This document shows positions 17,093 to 24,938 of a stretch of 64,000 nucleotides of DNA, in pieces (within the stretch, counting starts at the first letter, position 1; every line of letters starts with the position of its first letter). Below the pieces are notes generated by a model. It saw only the letters and a list, made by a program, of their open reading frames with translations. It did no database searches and was not told where the DNA came from. This DNA comes from Olsenella_L sp051876355. GTDB lineage: Bacteria; Actinomycetota; Coriobacteriia; Coriobacteriales; Atopobiaceae. The translations under genes were made by a program, and so were the position numbers. The stretch lies in NCBI GenBank assembly GCA_051876355.1, contig JBJEHU010000006.1:95914-159913 (forward strand), written 5' to 3'.

Positions 17093-17965
17093 ATGGCAAC
17101 CAAGATCACCGCCGCCATGGTTAAGCAGCTCCGCGAGATGACCGACTCCCCGATGATGGAGTGCAAGAAGGCTCTCGTCGAGGCTGACGGCGACATCGAC
17201 AAGGCCGTCGATGTCCTGCGCAAGATGGGCGTCGCCAAGGCCGTCAAGCGCGCTGGCCGTGACACGAACGAGGGCACCGTCGCTGCCTACATCTCTGAGG
17301 ATGGCAAGAAGGCAGCTCTTCTCGAGCTCTCCTGCGAGACCGACTTCGTCGGCACGAACCCGAAGTTCGTCGGCTTCGCCACGAAGCTTGCTGGCGTCGT
17401 TGCAGAGAACAACCCTGCAGACGTCGATGCTCTGAAGGCTCTTCCGATGGCTCAGACGACCGTCGCTGATGAGCTCACCGAGCAGATCCACCTCTTCGGC
17501 GAGAACATGAAGATCCTGCGCTTCGTCGCCCGCTCCACGGAGAATGGCGCCTTCGGCTCCTACATCCACAACGGCGGCAAGATCGGCGTCATCGTCGAGT
17601 TCTCCTTCACGAAGCCCGAGACCGGCGCAAGCGACGAGTTCAAGACGTTCGCTCACGACGTCGCTCTCCACGTCGCTGCCGTCAACCCGATCAGCGCTCG
17701 CCGCGAGGATGTCCCCGCAGAGACGATCGAGCACGAGATGAGCATCTACAAGGCACAGGCTGCCGAGTCCGGCAAGCCCGAGGCCATCCAGGAGCGCATC
17801 GCACAGGGCCGTATGGAGAAGTTCTACAAGGAGTCCGTCCTGACCGAGCAGGAGTTCGTCAAGAACCCCGACGTCACGGTCGGCCAGCTTGCAAGCCAGG
17901 TCTCCAAGTCCCTCGGCGACACGATCGAGATCGTGAAGTTCGACCGCTTCGAGTTCGGCGAGTAG
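17093..17965 (+). CDS. tsf: Elongation factor Ts
   Basis: Nucleotide exchange factor for EF-Tu, 290 aa. The N-terminal UBA-like domain starts ITAAMVKQLREMTDSPMMEC with the conserved DVDKAVDVLR-type helix, followed by the core dimerisation subdomains (LSCETDFVGTNPKF). A strong AAGGAGG precedes the ATG. It is co-transcribed with rpsB and ends at a strong terminator. Codon bias indicates high expression. Confidence 0.97.
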   Translation: MATKITAAMVKQLREMTDSPMMECKKALVEADGDIDKAVDVLRKMGVAKAVKRAGRDTNEGTVAAYISEDGKKAALLELSCETDFVGTNPKFVGFATKLAGVVAENNPADVDALKALPMAQTTVADELTEQIHLFGENMKILRFVARSTENGAFGSYIHNGGKIGVIVEFSFTKPETGASDEFKTFAHDVALHVAAVNPISARREDVPAETIEHEMSIYKAQAAESGKPEAIQERIAQGRMEKFYKESVLTEQEFVKNPDVTVGQLASQVSKSLGDTIEIVKFDRFEFGE

Positions 17966-17975
17966 CCAACCTTTC

Positions 17976-18005
17976 AGAGCCGGCCTTCGGGCCGGCTCTT
18001 TTTTT
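17976..18005 (+). terminator. Rho-independent terminator of rpsB-tsf
   Basis: A perfect 10-bp stem (17976-17985 with 17990-17999) is capped by a very stable C(UUCG)G tetraloop and followed by seven Ts. It is a textbook intrinsic terminator. Confidence 0.95.
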
Positions 18006-18055
18006 ATGGCGCGGGACCGCTGGGCCTACTGGCGCCGTTCATATATGCGCCGCTT

Positions 18056-18064
18056 TGGTACAAT
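18056..18064 (+). promoter_or_regulatory. Extended -10 promoter of the pyrH operon
   Basis: TGG immediately precedes TACAAT (18059-18064). The -35 region is poor, as is normal for an extended -10. It follows the tsf terminator and precedes pyrH by about 50 bp. Confidence 0.5.
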
Positions 18065-18120
18065 CAGCAGATGACCTGCGTGCCAGTGGCGCGCTAAGGA
18101 TGAGCTGAGTGGAGGATATC

Positions 18121-18843
18121 TTGTCCGGCTACAAATATAAGCGGGTGCTCCTCAAGCTTTCTGGCGAGGCCCTCATGGGCTCCCAGAGCTTCGGCATCGA
18201 CCCCAAGGTAACGAACAGGCTCGCTGAAGAGATCAAGCCGATCTGGGAAGACGGCGAGGAGATTGCCATCGTGATCGGCGGAGGCAACATCTTCCGTGGA
18301 CTTTCCGGTGCAGCGCAGGGCATGGACCGTGCCCAGGCAGACAACATGGGCATGCTTGCCACGGTCATCAACTGCCTGTCCCTGCAGGATACCTTCGAGC
18401 ATCATGGCATGGACTGCCGCGTCATGAGCGCCCTCGAGATCCGCCAGGTCGCCGAGACCTATATCCGCCGCCGCGCCATCAGGCACCTCGAGAAGGGCCG
18501 CATCACGATCTTTGCAGCCGGCACGGGCAACCCGTACTTCACGACGGATACGGCAGCAGCGCTGCGCGCTTGCGAGATCAATGCCGAGGTCCTCATGAAG
18601 GCCACGAAGGTTGACGGCATCTACGACAAGGATCCTGTGAAGTATCCGGATGCCAAGAAGTACGATACCATCACGTATCTCGATGTCCTGACGAAGGATC
18701 TCAAGGTCATGGATGCGACGGCTACGGCGCTCTGCCATGACAACCACATGCCGATCCTCGTCTTCAACATCGAGACCCCAGGCGTCATCAAGAAAGCGCT
18801 GTGTGGTGAGCCGGTCGGCACCACCGTCGTAGAGGAGGCATAG
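18121..18843 (+). CDS. pyrH: UMP kinase
   Basis: Converts UMP to UDP with ATP in pyrimidine nucleotide synthesis; bacterial hexameric amino-acid-kinase-fold enzyme. The protein is about 240 aa, with the glycine-rich RVLLKLSGEALMG N-terminal segment, IGGGNIFRG and FAAGTGNPYFTTDTAAALRA. Two starts are possible: TTG here, with GGAGG five bases upstream, or GTG four codons earlier with AAGGA. I prefer the TTG because of the stronger ribosome site. It is first in an operon with frr, uppS, cdsA, dxr, rseP and ispG. Confidence 0.96.
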   Translation: MSGYKYKRVLLKLSGEALMGSQSFGIDPKVTNRLAEEIKPIWEDGEEIAIVIGGGNIFRGLSGAAQGMDRAQADNMGMLATVINCLSLQDTFEHHGMDCRVMSALEIRQVAETYIRRRAIRHLEKGRITIFAAGTGNPYFTTDTAAALRACEINAEVLMKATKVDGIYDKDPVKYPDAKKYDTITYLDVLTKDLKVMDATATALCHDNHMPILVFNIETPGVIKKALCGEPVGTTVVEEA

Positions 18844-18845
18844 CT

Positions 18846-19391
18846 GTGAGCGAGATCACCGATTACGCAAAGAGCCATATGGAGAAATGCCTGAAGGCAC
18901 TCCAGGACAACTTCTCCCGTGTCCGCACAGGCAGGGCAAATCCCCATGTGCTGGATGACATCATGGTCGACTACTACGGCCAGAAGACGCCTGTGACGCA
19001 GCTTGCCGGCGTCAAGGTCCCCGAGGCGGCCATGCTCGTTGTCGAGCCGTGGGACAAGTCGTCCCTCCGCTCGATCGAGAAGGCCATCGAGGCATCCGAC
19101 CTCGGCATCACCCCGTCGAATGACGGCATGTGCATCCGCCTGCCGTTCCCGCAGCCGACGGAGGAGCGCCGCAAGGAGCTCGTCCGCGAGTGCCAGAAGT
19201 ACGCCGAGGAGGCCAAGGTCTCCATCCGCAACGTCCGCCGCGATGCGAACGAGAAGGCGGAGAAGGACGATGACTACTCCGAGGACGACGTCAAGCGCGA
19301 GAAGAAGGCCATCCAGAAGCTCACGGACACGTACGTGGACAAGGTAGCCGCCATGCTCAAGACCAAGACTGCCGAAGTGATGGAGATCTAG
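18846..19391 (+). CDS. frr: Ribosome recycling factor
   Basis: Splits post-termination ribosomes together with EF-G, 181 aa, near the standard length. The segment RVRTGRANPHVLDDIMVDYYG and the C-terminal NVRRDANEKAEKD helix region are typical. The start is GTG two bases after the pyrH stop; the pyrH-frr pair is widely conserved. It directly abuts uppS. Confidence 0.96.
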   Translation: MSEITDYAKSHMEKCLKALQDNFSRVRTGRANPHVLDDIMVDYYGQKTPVTQLAGVKVPEAAMLVVEPWDKSSLRSIEKAIEASDLGITPSNDGMCIRLPFPQPTEERRKELVRECQKYAEEAKVSIRNVRRDANEKAEKDDDYSEDDVKREKKAIQKLTDTYVDKVAAMLKTKTAEVMEI

Positions 19392-20177
19392 GTGCAGATC
19401 GATTCAGAAAAGCTCGAAGCCTACTACGCGGATGCGCCGGACGATATCGCCCTTTCCGATATCGATCTTGCGCGCATCCCGCGCCATGTCTCCATCATCA
19501 TGGACGGCAACGGCCGCTGGGCGAAGGCACGCGGCCTCGACCGCTCCGAAGGCCATGTTGCAGGCGTCGCGTCCCTCAGGGAAGCTGTCACGACGAGCGT
19601 GAGGCTCGGCCTCGACGTGCTCTCTGTCTATGCGTTCTCGACCGAGAACTGGAAGCGTCCGCAGCATGAGGTGGATCTCCTCATGCATCTCTTTGCGACG
19701 ACGCTCGTGAAAGAGCTTCCGCTCTTCCACCAGGAGAACGTGAAGCTCCAGTTCCTCGGCGATATCGAGTCGCTTCCGGAGGAGACGCGCGATGTCTTCC
19801 AGGAGGGCCTCGACGAGACAGCCGACCATACAGGCATGGTGTTCGCGCTGGCCGTGAACTATGGTGCGCGCAAAGAGATTGTGCGTGCAGCGAAGCAGCT
19901 CGCAGCCGATGCTGCCGCAGGGAAGATCTCTCCCGACGATATCGACGAGGATATGTTCTCCTCGCATCTCTATACGGCAGGGCTTCCCGACCCCGACCTT
20001 CTGATCAGGACCTCCGGCGAGCTCAGGCTTTCGAACTATCTGCTCTGGCAGCTTGCCTATACCGAATTCTATGCAACCGATGTCTTCTGGCCCGACTTCA
20101 CGCGCTGGGACTTCCTGCGTGCTGTCCGCTCGTTCCAGGGGAGGAACAGACGCTTCGGAGGGGTCCAGAACGCATGA
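19392..20177 (+). CDS. uppS: Undecaprenyl diphosphate synthase (cis-prenyltransferase)
   Basis: Extends farnesyl diphosphate with isopentenyl diphosphate to the C55 lipid carrier for cell wall synthesis. At 261 aa it has the catalytic motif IIMDGNGRWAKARG (D38), the YAFSTENWKRP segment and the C-terminal LIRTSGELRLSNYLLWQ. The start is GTG right after frr. The stop overlaps cdsA by an ATGA. It uses products of the MEP pathway, two genes of which lie further down the same operon. Confidence 0.96.
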   Translation: MQIDSEKLEAYYADAPDDIALSDIDLARIPRHVSIIMDGNGRWAKARGLDRSEGHVAGVASLREAVTTSVRLGLDVLSVYAFSTENWKRPQHEVDLLMHLFATTLVKELPLFHQENVKLQFLGDIESLPEETRDVFQEGLDETADHTGMVFALAVNYGARKEIVRAAKQLAADAAAGKISPDDIDEDMFSSHLYTAGLPDPDLLIRTSGELRLSNYLLWQLAYTEFYATDVFWPDFTRWDFLRAVRSFQGRNRRFGGVQNA

Positions 20178-21124
20178 GCGGACATGAGGGAGACAGGGAG
20201 CCGATAGAGGAGAGCCGCGGCCTCGACCGCGGCATCGATTCGCTCGAGCGCAAGAGGCAGGCGAAGGAGCCGGCGCGTATCGCAGGGACGCTCCGCGGCC
20301 AGAAAGTGCGCCTCGGCACGGAGAAGCTCCTGACGAGGACGACATCCGGCATCATCTATGTGATCGTCGTTCTCGCGGGCCTCTTCATCGGTCCGCATGC
20401 GACGATGATCCTTGTGGCTGGCATGGCATGGCTGTGCTGCTCCGAGTTCTTCCGCATGTGCCGCATGGCCGGCAGGATGCCGAACGAGGCTATCGGCCTT
20501 GGCGCGGCCGTGCTGTTCCCGATGGCAGCCCAGTTCAACGGCTACCAGTCGCTCATCGCTCTTCTAATCATCCTCTGCTTCGCCGTGGCGGGCTGGTATG
20601 TCGTGACGCCGCGTGCGAACATCGCCGATGTCGCGACGACGATCTTCGGACCGATCTATACGAGCTTCCTCTTCGCGAGCGTCGTCCTGATCAGGAATGC
20701 AGACCCCGGCTTCGAAGGCGCGCTTCTTGCCTTCGGCGTCATGGGCTCCATCTGGGCCAATGATGCAATGGCGTATCTCGTCGGATCGAGGATCGGCCGC
20801 CACAAGATGGCGCCGCGCATCTCGCCGCACAAGTCCTGGGAAGGCTTTGCTGGCGGCATGTGCGCATCGCTCATCATCTGGCTCCTGATTGCCGCGCTCC
20901 ATGTCTGCGGCGTCACCTGGCCGCTTGCGCTGGCAGGAGGCCTTCTCTCAGGCATTGGCGGCGTCGTCGGCGACCTCTTCGAATCCCGCATCAAGCGCGG
21001 TGTCGGCGTCAAGGACTCCGGCAACATCATGCCGGGCCACGGCGGACTTCTCGACCGCTCCGATTCGATGCTCTTCGGCGCTACGGCTGCCTATTTCATA
21101 CTTTTCCTAGGAGGAATCCTTTGA
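20174..21124 (+). CDS. cdsA: Phosphatidate cytidylyltransferase
   Basis: Integral membrane enzyme making CDP-diacylglycerol from phosphatidate and CTP. At 316 aa it has a polar N-terminal stretch of about 50 residues, then six to eight hydrophobic segments, and the C-terminal family signature around RIKRGVGVKDSGNIMPGHGGLLDRSDS. It overlaps uppS by four bases and the dxr start by three. The frr-uppS-cdsA-dxr-rseP order is the classical bacterial arrangement. Confidence 0.96.
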   Translation: MSGHEGDREPIEESRGLDRGIDSLERKRQAKEPARIAGTLRGQKVRLGTEKLLTRTTSGIIYVIVVLAGLFIGPHATMILVAGMAWLCCSEFFRMCRMAGRMPNEAIGLGAAVLFPMAAQFNGYQSLIALLIILCFAVAGWYVVTPRANIADVATTIFGPIYTSFLFASVVLIRNADPGFEGALLAFGVMGSIWANDAMAYLVGSRIGRHKMAPRISPHKSWEGFAGGMCASLIIWLLIAALHVCGVTWPLALAGGLLSGIGGVVGDLFESRIKRGVGVKDSGNIMPGHGGLLDRSDSMLFGATAAYFILFLGGIL

Positions 21125-22323
21125 GCTTGCCTATGACTTCTGAGACGGCCTGTGTGCCCGAAGGAAGGAAGCTGCGCCTTGCGGTGCTCGGAGCATCGGG
21201 CTCCATCGGCACGCAGACGCTCGATGTCGTCCGCCATCACCGGGACAAGGCCGAGATCGTCTGCCTCTCCGTCCACACGAGGACCGATGTGGCAGCTGCA
21301 GCGGCGAAGGAATTCGGCTGCCGTCTCATTGCCGTGACCAATCCTGCGCACGCCCATGATGCAGCGCTCGAGGACCTGCCGAAAGGCACGAAGGTGCTTG
21401 TCGGTCCCGAGGCTCTGGTGGAGCTTGCGACGATGGATACGGTCGACTGCGTCGTCTCTGCCGTCGTCGGCTTTGCCGGCATCGAGTCGAGCTATGCAGC
21501 TGCCAAGGCCGGAAAGCGCCTTGCCTATGCAAACAAGGAATCCATCGTCGTCGGCGGCGACCTCATCATGCCGCTGCTCGCGCCTGGCCAGCTCGTGCCG
21601 GTCGACTCCGAGCATTCTGCCATCTTCCAGTGCCTCCAGGGCGAAGAGCCGGGCACGATCCAGACGATCTGGCTCACCTGCTCGGGCGGCCCGTTCTACG
21701 GTATGGACCGTACGCGCCTGCGCGAGGTGACCGTGGCCGATGCCCTGGCACATCCGACCTGGTCCATGGGATCGAAGATCACGATCGACTCTGCGACCCT
21801 CATGAACAAGGGCCTTGAGGTCATCGAGGCCTGCCGACTCTTCGATGTGGACGAGTCGCAGGTGCATGTCCTCATCCAGCGCCAGAGCCGCATCCACTCG
21901 ATGGTGGAGTTCGTCGATGGCTCCGTGAAGGCGCAGCTGGGTGCCTCCGACATGAGGAGCTGCATCCGTTATGCCCTGAGCTATCCTGGCCGCTGGAGCG
22001 CTCCCGAGGCGGAGCGCGTCTCGTGGGGCGAGGAGCAGCCGCTCACGTTCGGCGAGGCAGATATGCAGACTTTCGGGTGCCTTGCCCTCGCGCGAGAGGC
22101 ATATCGCCGCGGGGGTACGCTTCCCTGTGTCATGAATGCAGCGAACGAAGTGGCAAATGCTGCATTCCGTCACGGCTCCTGCGGATTCCTCGATATCGAG
22201 GATACGGTCCGCGCCGTGATGGAGGGTGCGGTGGCAGAGCCTGTCGAGAGTGTCGAGCAGCTCGAGGAGGTCGACGCCTGCGCCCGTGCCGCTAGCCGGA
22301 GCTATCTCGGGAGGAGGCGCTAG
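21121..22323 (+). CDS. dxr: 1-deoxy-D-xylulose 5-phosphate reductoisomerase
   Basis: First committed enzyme of the MEP isoprenoid pathway: DXP to MEP with NADPH. At 400 aa it has the NADPH loop LGASGSIGTQTLDV, metal and substrate site VPVDSEHSAIFQ, and STLMNKGLEVIEA-type segment (TIDSATLMNKGLEV). The start is taken as TTG six bases after a perfect AGGAGG; an ATG four codons later is the alternative. The start lies inside the end of cdsA. Presence of dxr, ispG and ispH shows that the organism uses the MEP, not the mevalonate, route. Confidence 0.95.
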   Translation: MSLPMTSETACVPEGRKLRLAVLGASGSIGTQTLDVVRHHRDKAEIVCLSVHTRTDVAAAAAKEFGCRLIAVTNPAHAHDAALEDLPKGTKVLVGPEALVELATMDTVDCVVSAVVGFAGIESSYAAAKAGKRLAYANKESIVVGGDLIMPLLAPGQLVPVDSEHSAIFQCLQGEEPGTIQTIWLTCSGGPFYGMDRTRLREVTVADALAHPTWSMGSKITIDSATLMNKGLEVIEACRLFDVDESQVHVLIQRQSRIHSMVEFVDGSVKAQLGASDMRSCIRYALSYPGRWSAPEAERVSWGEEQPLTFGEADMQTFGCLALAREAYRRGGTLPCVMNAANEVANAAFRHGSCGFLDIEDTVRAVMEGAVAEPVESVEQLEEVDACARAASRSYLGRRR

Positions 22324-22324
22324 C

Positions 22325-23698
22325 ATGAGCGCCGCATCTGCTGTCTTCTGGGGGCTTGTGACCCTCTCGTTCCTTGTCTTCATCCATGAAGGCGGGCATT
22401 TCCTTGCTGCACGTGCGTGCGGCATGCGCGTGACCGAGTTCTATCTCGGCATGCCCTGCCGCTTCAAGATCTTCCGCAAGAGCCGCCGCTATGGCACGGA
22501 GGTCGGCGTAACGCCGATTCTCCTCGGCGGCTATACGCGCATCTGCGGCATGGACGGCCAGCCGGATCCGCGCATCGCCGACATGCTGTGGCTCGTGCAG
22601 GAGAAGGGGCGCATCAGCGCTGCCGATGCTGCTGCAGAGCTTGGCTGCTCTGAAGACGATGCCTATACGATGCTTGCGATGCTCGTCGACTGGGCATCGA
22701 TCGAACCCTATTTCAACCCGGAGCTCGGCGAGAAGCCGGGACAGCGCGACTGGCCCGAGGCGTTCCAGACCGTGAAGCGCGATGCGAAGTTCCTTACGGA
22801 ATATGACCGCGAGAGCGACTTCACGATGGCAGGCGCCTCAGAAGCAGGGGAGGCAAGGCTTCCCCAAGGCGATGCCCAGAGCTTCTGCGCAAGCGAGATG
22901 AAGCACACCTATGCCGGCCATGGGTTCTGGGCTCGGATCTTCACGCTCTTTGCCGGGCCGCTCGTGAACCTCGTCTTTGCCCTCCTTGTGGTGATGGCAG
23001 GCCTCTCGATAGCCGGCGTGACGGTCAGCGTGAACGAGAACACGATCGGACAGGTCGTCTCAGGCTCTCTGGCTGATGCCTCGGGCCTCGAGGCAGGAGA
23101 TACGGTCGAGGCCGTGAACGGGACTGCCGTCACGGACTGGCAGAGCCTCGTCTCGGCGCTGCAGCCGTGCCTTGCTGACGGCTCCGACTTCACGCTCGAG
23201 ATCTCGCGCGATGGAGCTGAGCAGACGCTCTACGTCGACCAGGACGAAAGCTCACCGTCAACGACTCTAGGCATTGTCGCTCCGACCCAGACCGTGCATC
23301 TGAGCCTTGCAGACTCCTTCAAGGCTTCGATCTCCTATGCGCAGCAGGTGGCAGACGCTGCCCTCTCGCTCATCCGTCCGTCCCAGACGATGCAGGTCCT
23401 GAACGAGTCCACCTCCGTCATGGGCATCTCGGTCATGGCATCAGAGGCGGCATCTCAGGGTGCATGGGAGCTCATGCTGTTCATGGCAATGATCTCGATG
23501 TCGCTTGGCTTCATGAACCTGCTCCCGATTCCGCCGCTCGACGGCGGCAAGATCGTGATCGAGATCGGCCAGAAGATCTGCCGGAAGAACCTTCCGCAGA
23601 AGGCACAGATCGGCATCTCCTATGCAGGCCTTGCCTTCTTCCTGTTCGTGTTCGTCTTTGTCCTGAGAAATGACATCCTGAGATTCGTAGTGGGGTAG
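22325..23698 (+). CDS. rseP: RseP-type site-2 zinc metalloprotease with an extra central domain
   Basis: Intramembrane protease of family M50B that cuts anti-sigma factors or signal-peptide remnants. At 457 aa it shows HEGGH (H21, E22, H25) in the first transmembrane segment, LLGGYTR (67-72), a second segment starting AGPLVNLVFAL (about 210), a PDZ domain (about 230-315) and the third active-site motif MNLLPIPPLDGGK near the C-terminus. Between GGYTR and AGP lie about 140 residues, where the usual distance is about 40. The insert includes a winged-helix-like part (about 86-125, LVQEKGRISAADAAAELGCS). No frameshift is seen. It sits between dxr and ispG as is normal. Confidence 0.9.
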   Translation: MSAASAVFWGLVTLSFLVFIHEGGHFLAARACGMRVTEFYLGMPCRFKIFRKSRRYGTEVGVTPILLGGYTRICGMDGQPDPRIADMLWLVQEKGRISAADAAAELGCSEDDAYTMLAMLVDWASIEPYFNPELGEKPGQRDWPEAFQTVKRDAKFLTEYDRESDFTMAGASEAGEARLPQGDAQSFCASEMKHTYAGHGFWARIFTLFAGPLVNLVFALLVVMAGLSIAGVTVSVNENTIGQVVSGSLADASGLEAGDTVEAVNGTAVTDWQSLVSALQPCLADGSDFTLEISRDGAEQTLYVDQDESSPSTTLGIVAPTQTVHLSLADSFKASISYAQQVADAALSLIRPSQTMQVLNESTSVMGISVMASEAASQGAWELMLFMAMISMSLGFMNLLPIPPLDGGKIVIEIGQKICRKNLPQKAQIGISYAGLAFFLFVFVFVLRNDILRFVVG

Positions 23699-23706
23699 AT
23701 GAGGCA

Positions 23707-24795
23707 ATGAGCGAAGAAGCAGCACGTACGAGGACCCGTCAGGTCCATGTGGGAAAGGTCCCGGTCGGTGGAGGCGCACCCGTCTCCGTTCAGTCGATGT
23801 GCACGACGAAAACGGACAATCCCGAAGCGACGCTTGCACAGATCAAGAGCCTCGCGAGCGAAGGATGCGAAATCATCCGTGTCGCGATTCCCAATGCATC
23901 GTGCCTCGATGGCTTCGAGGAGATCTGCGCGAAGTCTCCGCTTCCGGTAATTGCAGATATCCACTTCGACCACAAGCTCGCAATCGAGGCAGCAAAGCGC
24001 GGCGCTGCCGCCTTCCGCATCAATCCGGGCAATATCGGCTCCTGGGAGCGGGTCGATGCCTGCATCGAAGCAGCAGGGGAGTCGGGCATCCCGATCCGCA
24101 TCGGCGTCAATGCCGGCTCTCTCGACCCGAAGGTCGATGCCGACGAGAAGCTGACGCTTCCCGAAAAGCTTGTGGCTTCCTCGGTCTCGTTCGTCGAGCA
24201 CTTCGAGGACCGCGGATTCGAGGATATCGTCCTCTCTGCAAAGGCCCATGATGTGCCGACGACGCTTGCGACATACCGTGCGCTCTCGCGCGAGCTGCCG
24301 GAGATTCCGCTGCATGTCGGCGTGACCGAGGCAGGCACGCTCAGGCAGGGCACCGTGAAGAACTCGGTCGGTGTCGGCATACTTCTCGAGGAGGGCATAG
24401 GAGATACGATCCGCCTGTCGCTCACGGCTGAGCCCGAAGAGGAGGTGCGCGTTGCCTGGGAGCTCCTGCAGGCTCTTGGCATGCGCCGTCTCCATCCCGA
24501 GCTCGTGAGCTGCCCGACATGCGGACGCTGCCAGGTGAACCTCATCGGCCTTGCCGACGAGGTGGAGAAGCGCCTCTCGAAGATCGAGGCGCCGATCTCT
24601 GTCGCTGTCATGGGCTGCATCGTGAATGGTCCGGGCGAGGCGAAGAGCTGCGACATCGGCATTGCATCCGGCAAGGGGCAGGGGCTTCTCTTCCTCGAAG
24701 GAAAGCCGCTCAAGAAGGTTCCCGAAGACCAGATGGTCGATGCGCTCTTCGAAGAGATCGAGGAACGCTTCCCCGAAGCAAAAGAGAGCAGATAG
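23707..24795 (+). CDS. ispG: 4-hydroxy-3-methylbut-2-en-1-yl diphosphate synthase
   Basis: Iron-sulfur enzyme of the penultimate MEP step, reducing MEcPP to HMBPP. At 362 aa it is the single-domain bacterial type. It has SVQSMCTTKTDNPEAT at the start of the barrel, ADIHFDHKLA, and the cluster ligands in CPTCGRC and GCIVNGPGEA. It ends the pyrH operon and is followed by a hairpin terminator. Confidence 0.96.
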   Translation: MSEEAARTRTRQVHVGKVPVGGGAPVSVQSMCTTKTDNPEATLAQIKSLASEGCEIIRVAIPNASCLDGFEEICAKSPLPVIADIHFDHKLAIEAAKRGAAAFRINPGNIGSWERVDACIEAAGESGIPIRIGVNAGSLDPKVDADEKLTLPEKLVASSVSFVEHFEDRGFEDIVLSAKAHDVPTTLATYRALSRELPEIPLHVGVTEAGTLRQGTVKNSVGVGILLEEGIGDTIRLSLTAEPEEEVRVAWELLQALGMRRLHPELVSCPTCGRCQVNLIGLADEVEKRLSKIEAPISVAVMGCIVNGPGEAKSCDIGIASGKGQGLLFLEGKPLKKVPEDQMVDALFEEIEERFPEAKESR

Positions 24796-24806
24796 ATTCG
24801 TTTCCC

Positions 24807-24834
24807 AGGGAGGCTCCGCGAGGAGTCTCCCTTT
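24807..24834 (+). terminator. Terminator of the pyrH-ispG operon
   Basis: An 11-bp stem with one G-U pair (24807-24817 with 24822-24832) is capped by a GCGA tetraloop (GNRA type) and followed by TTTC. It stands 11 bp after the ispG stop. Confidence 0.8.
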
Positions 24835-24938
24835 CTGCATGCGTGCTGCTGCTTCTGCGACAAGCATTGCACGGCTTCCAGGCAGCCCAAAAGGCTTAGA
24901 ATGATTCACGTATGTGTGGGATGCCGAAAGGACATGCA

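Noticed and set aside
20860..21120. N-terminal extension of Dxr into the cdsA gene
   Set aside because: The open frame continues upstream but the sequence is the out-of-frame cdsA gene; the perfect AGGAGG before the TTG fixes the start.
21121..24795. Frameshift in rseP to explain its unusual length
   Set aside because: The frame is continuous and the downstream AGP, PDZ and PPLDGGK motifs are all in frame with HEGGH, so the extra residues are a true insertion.
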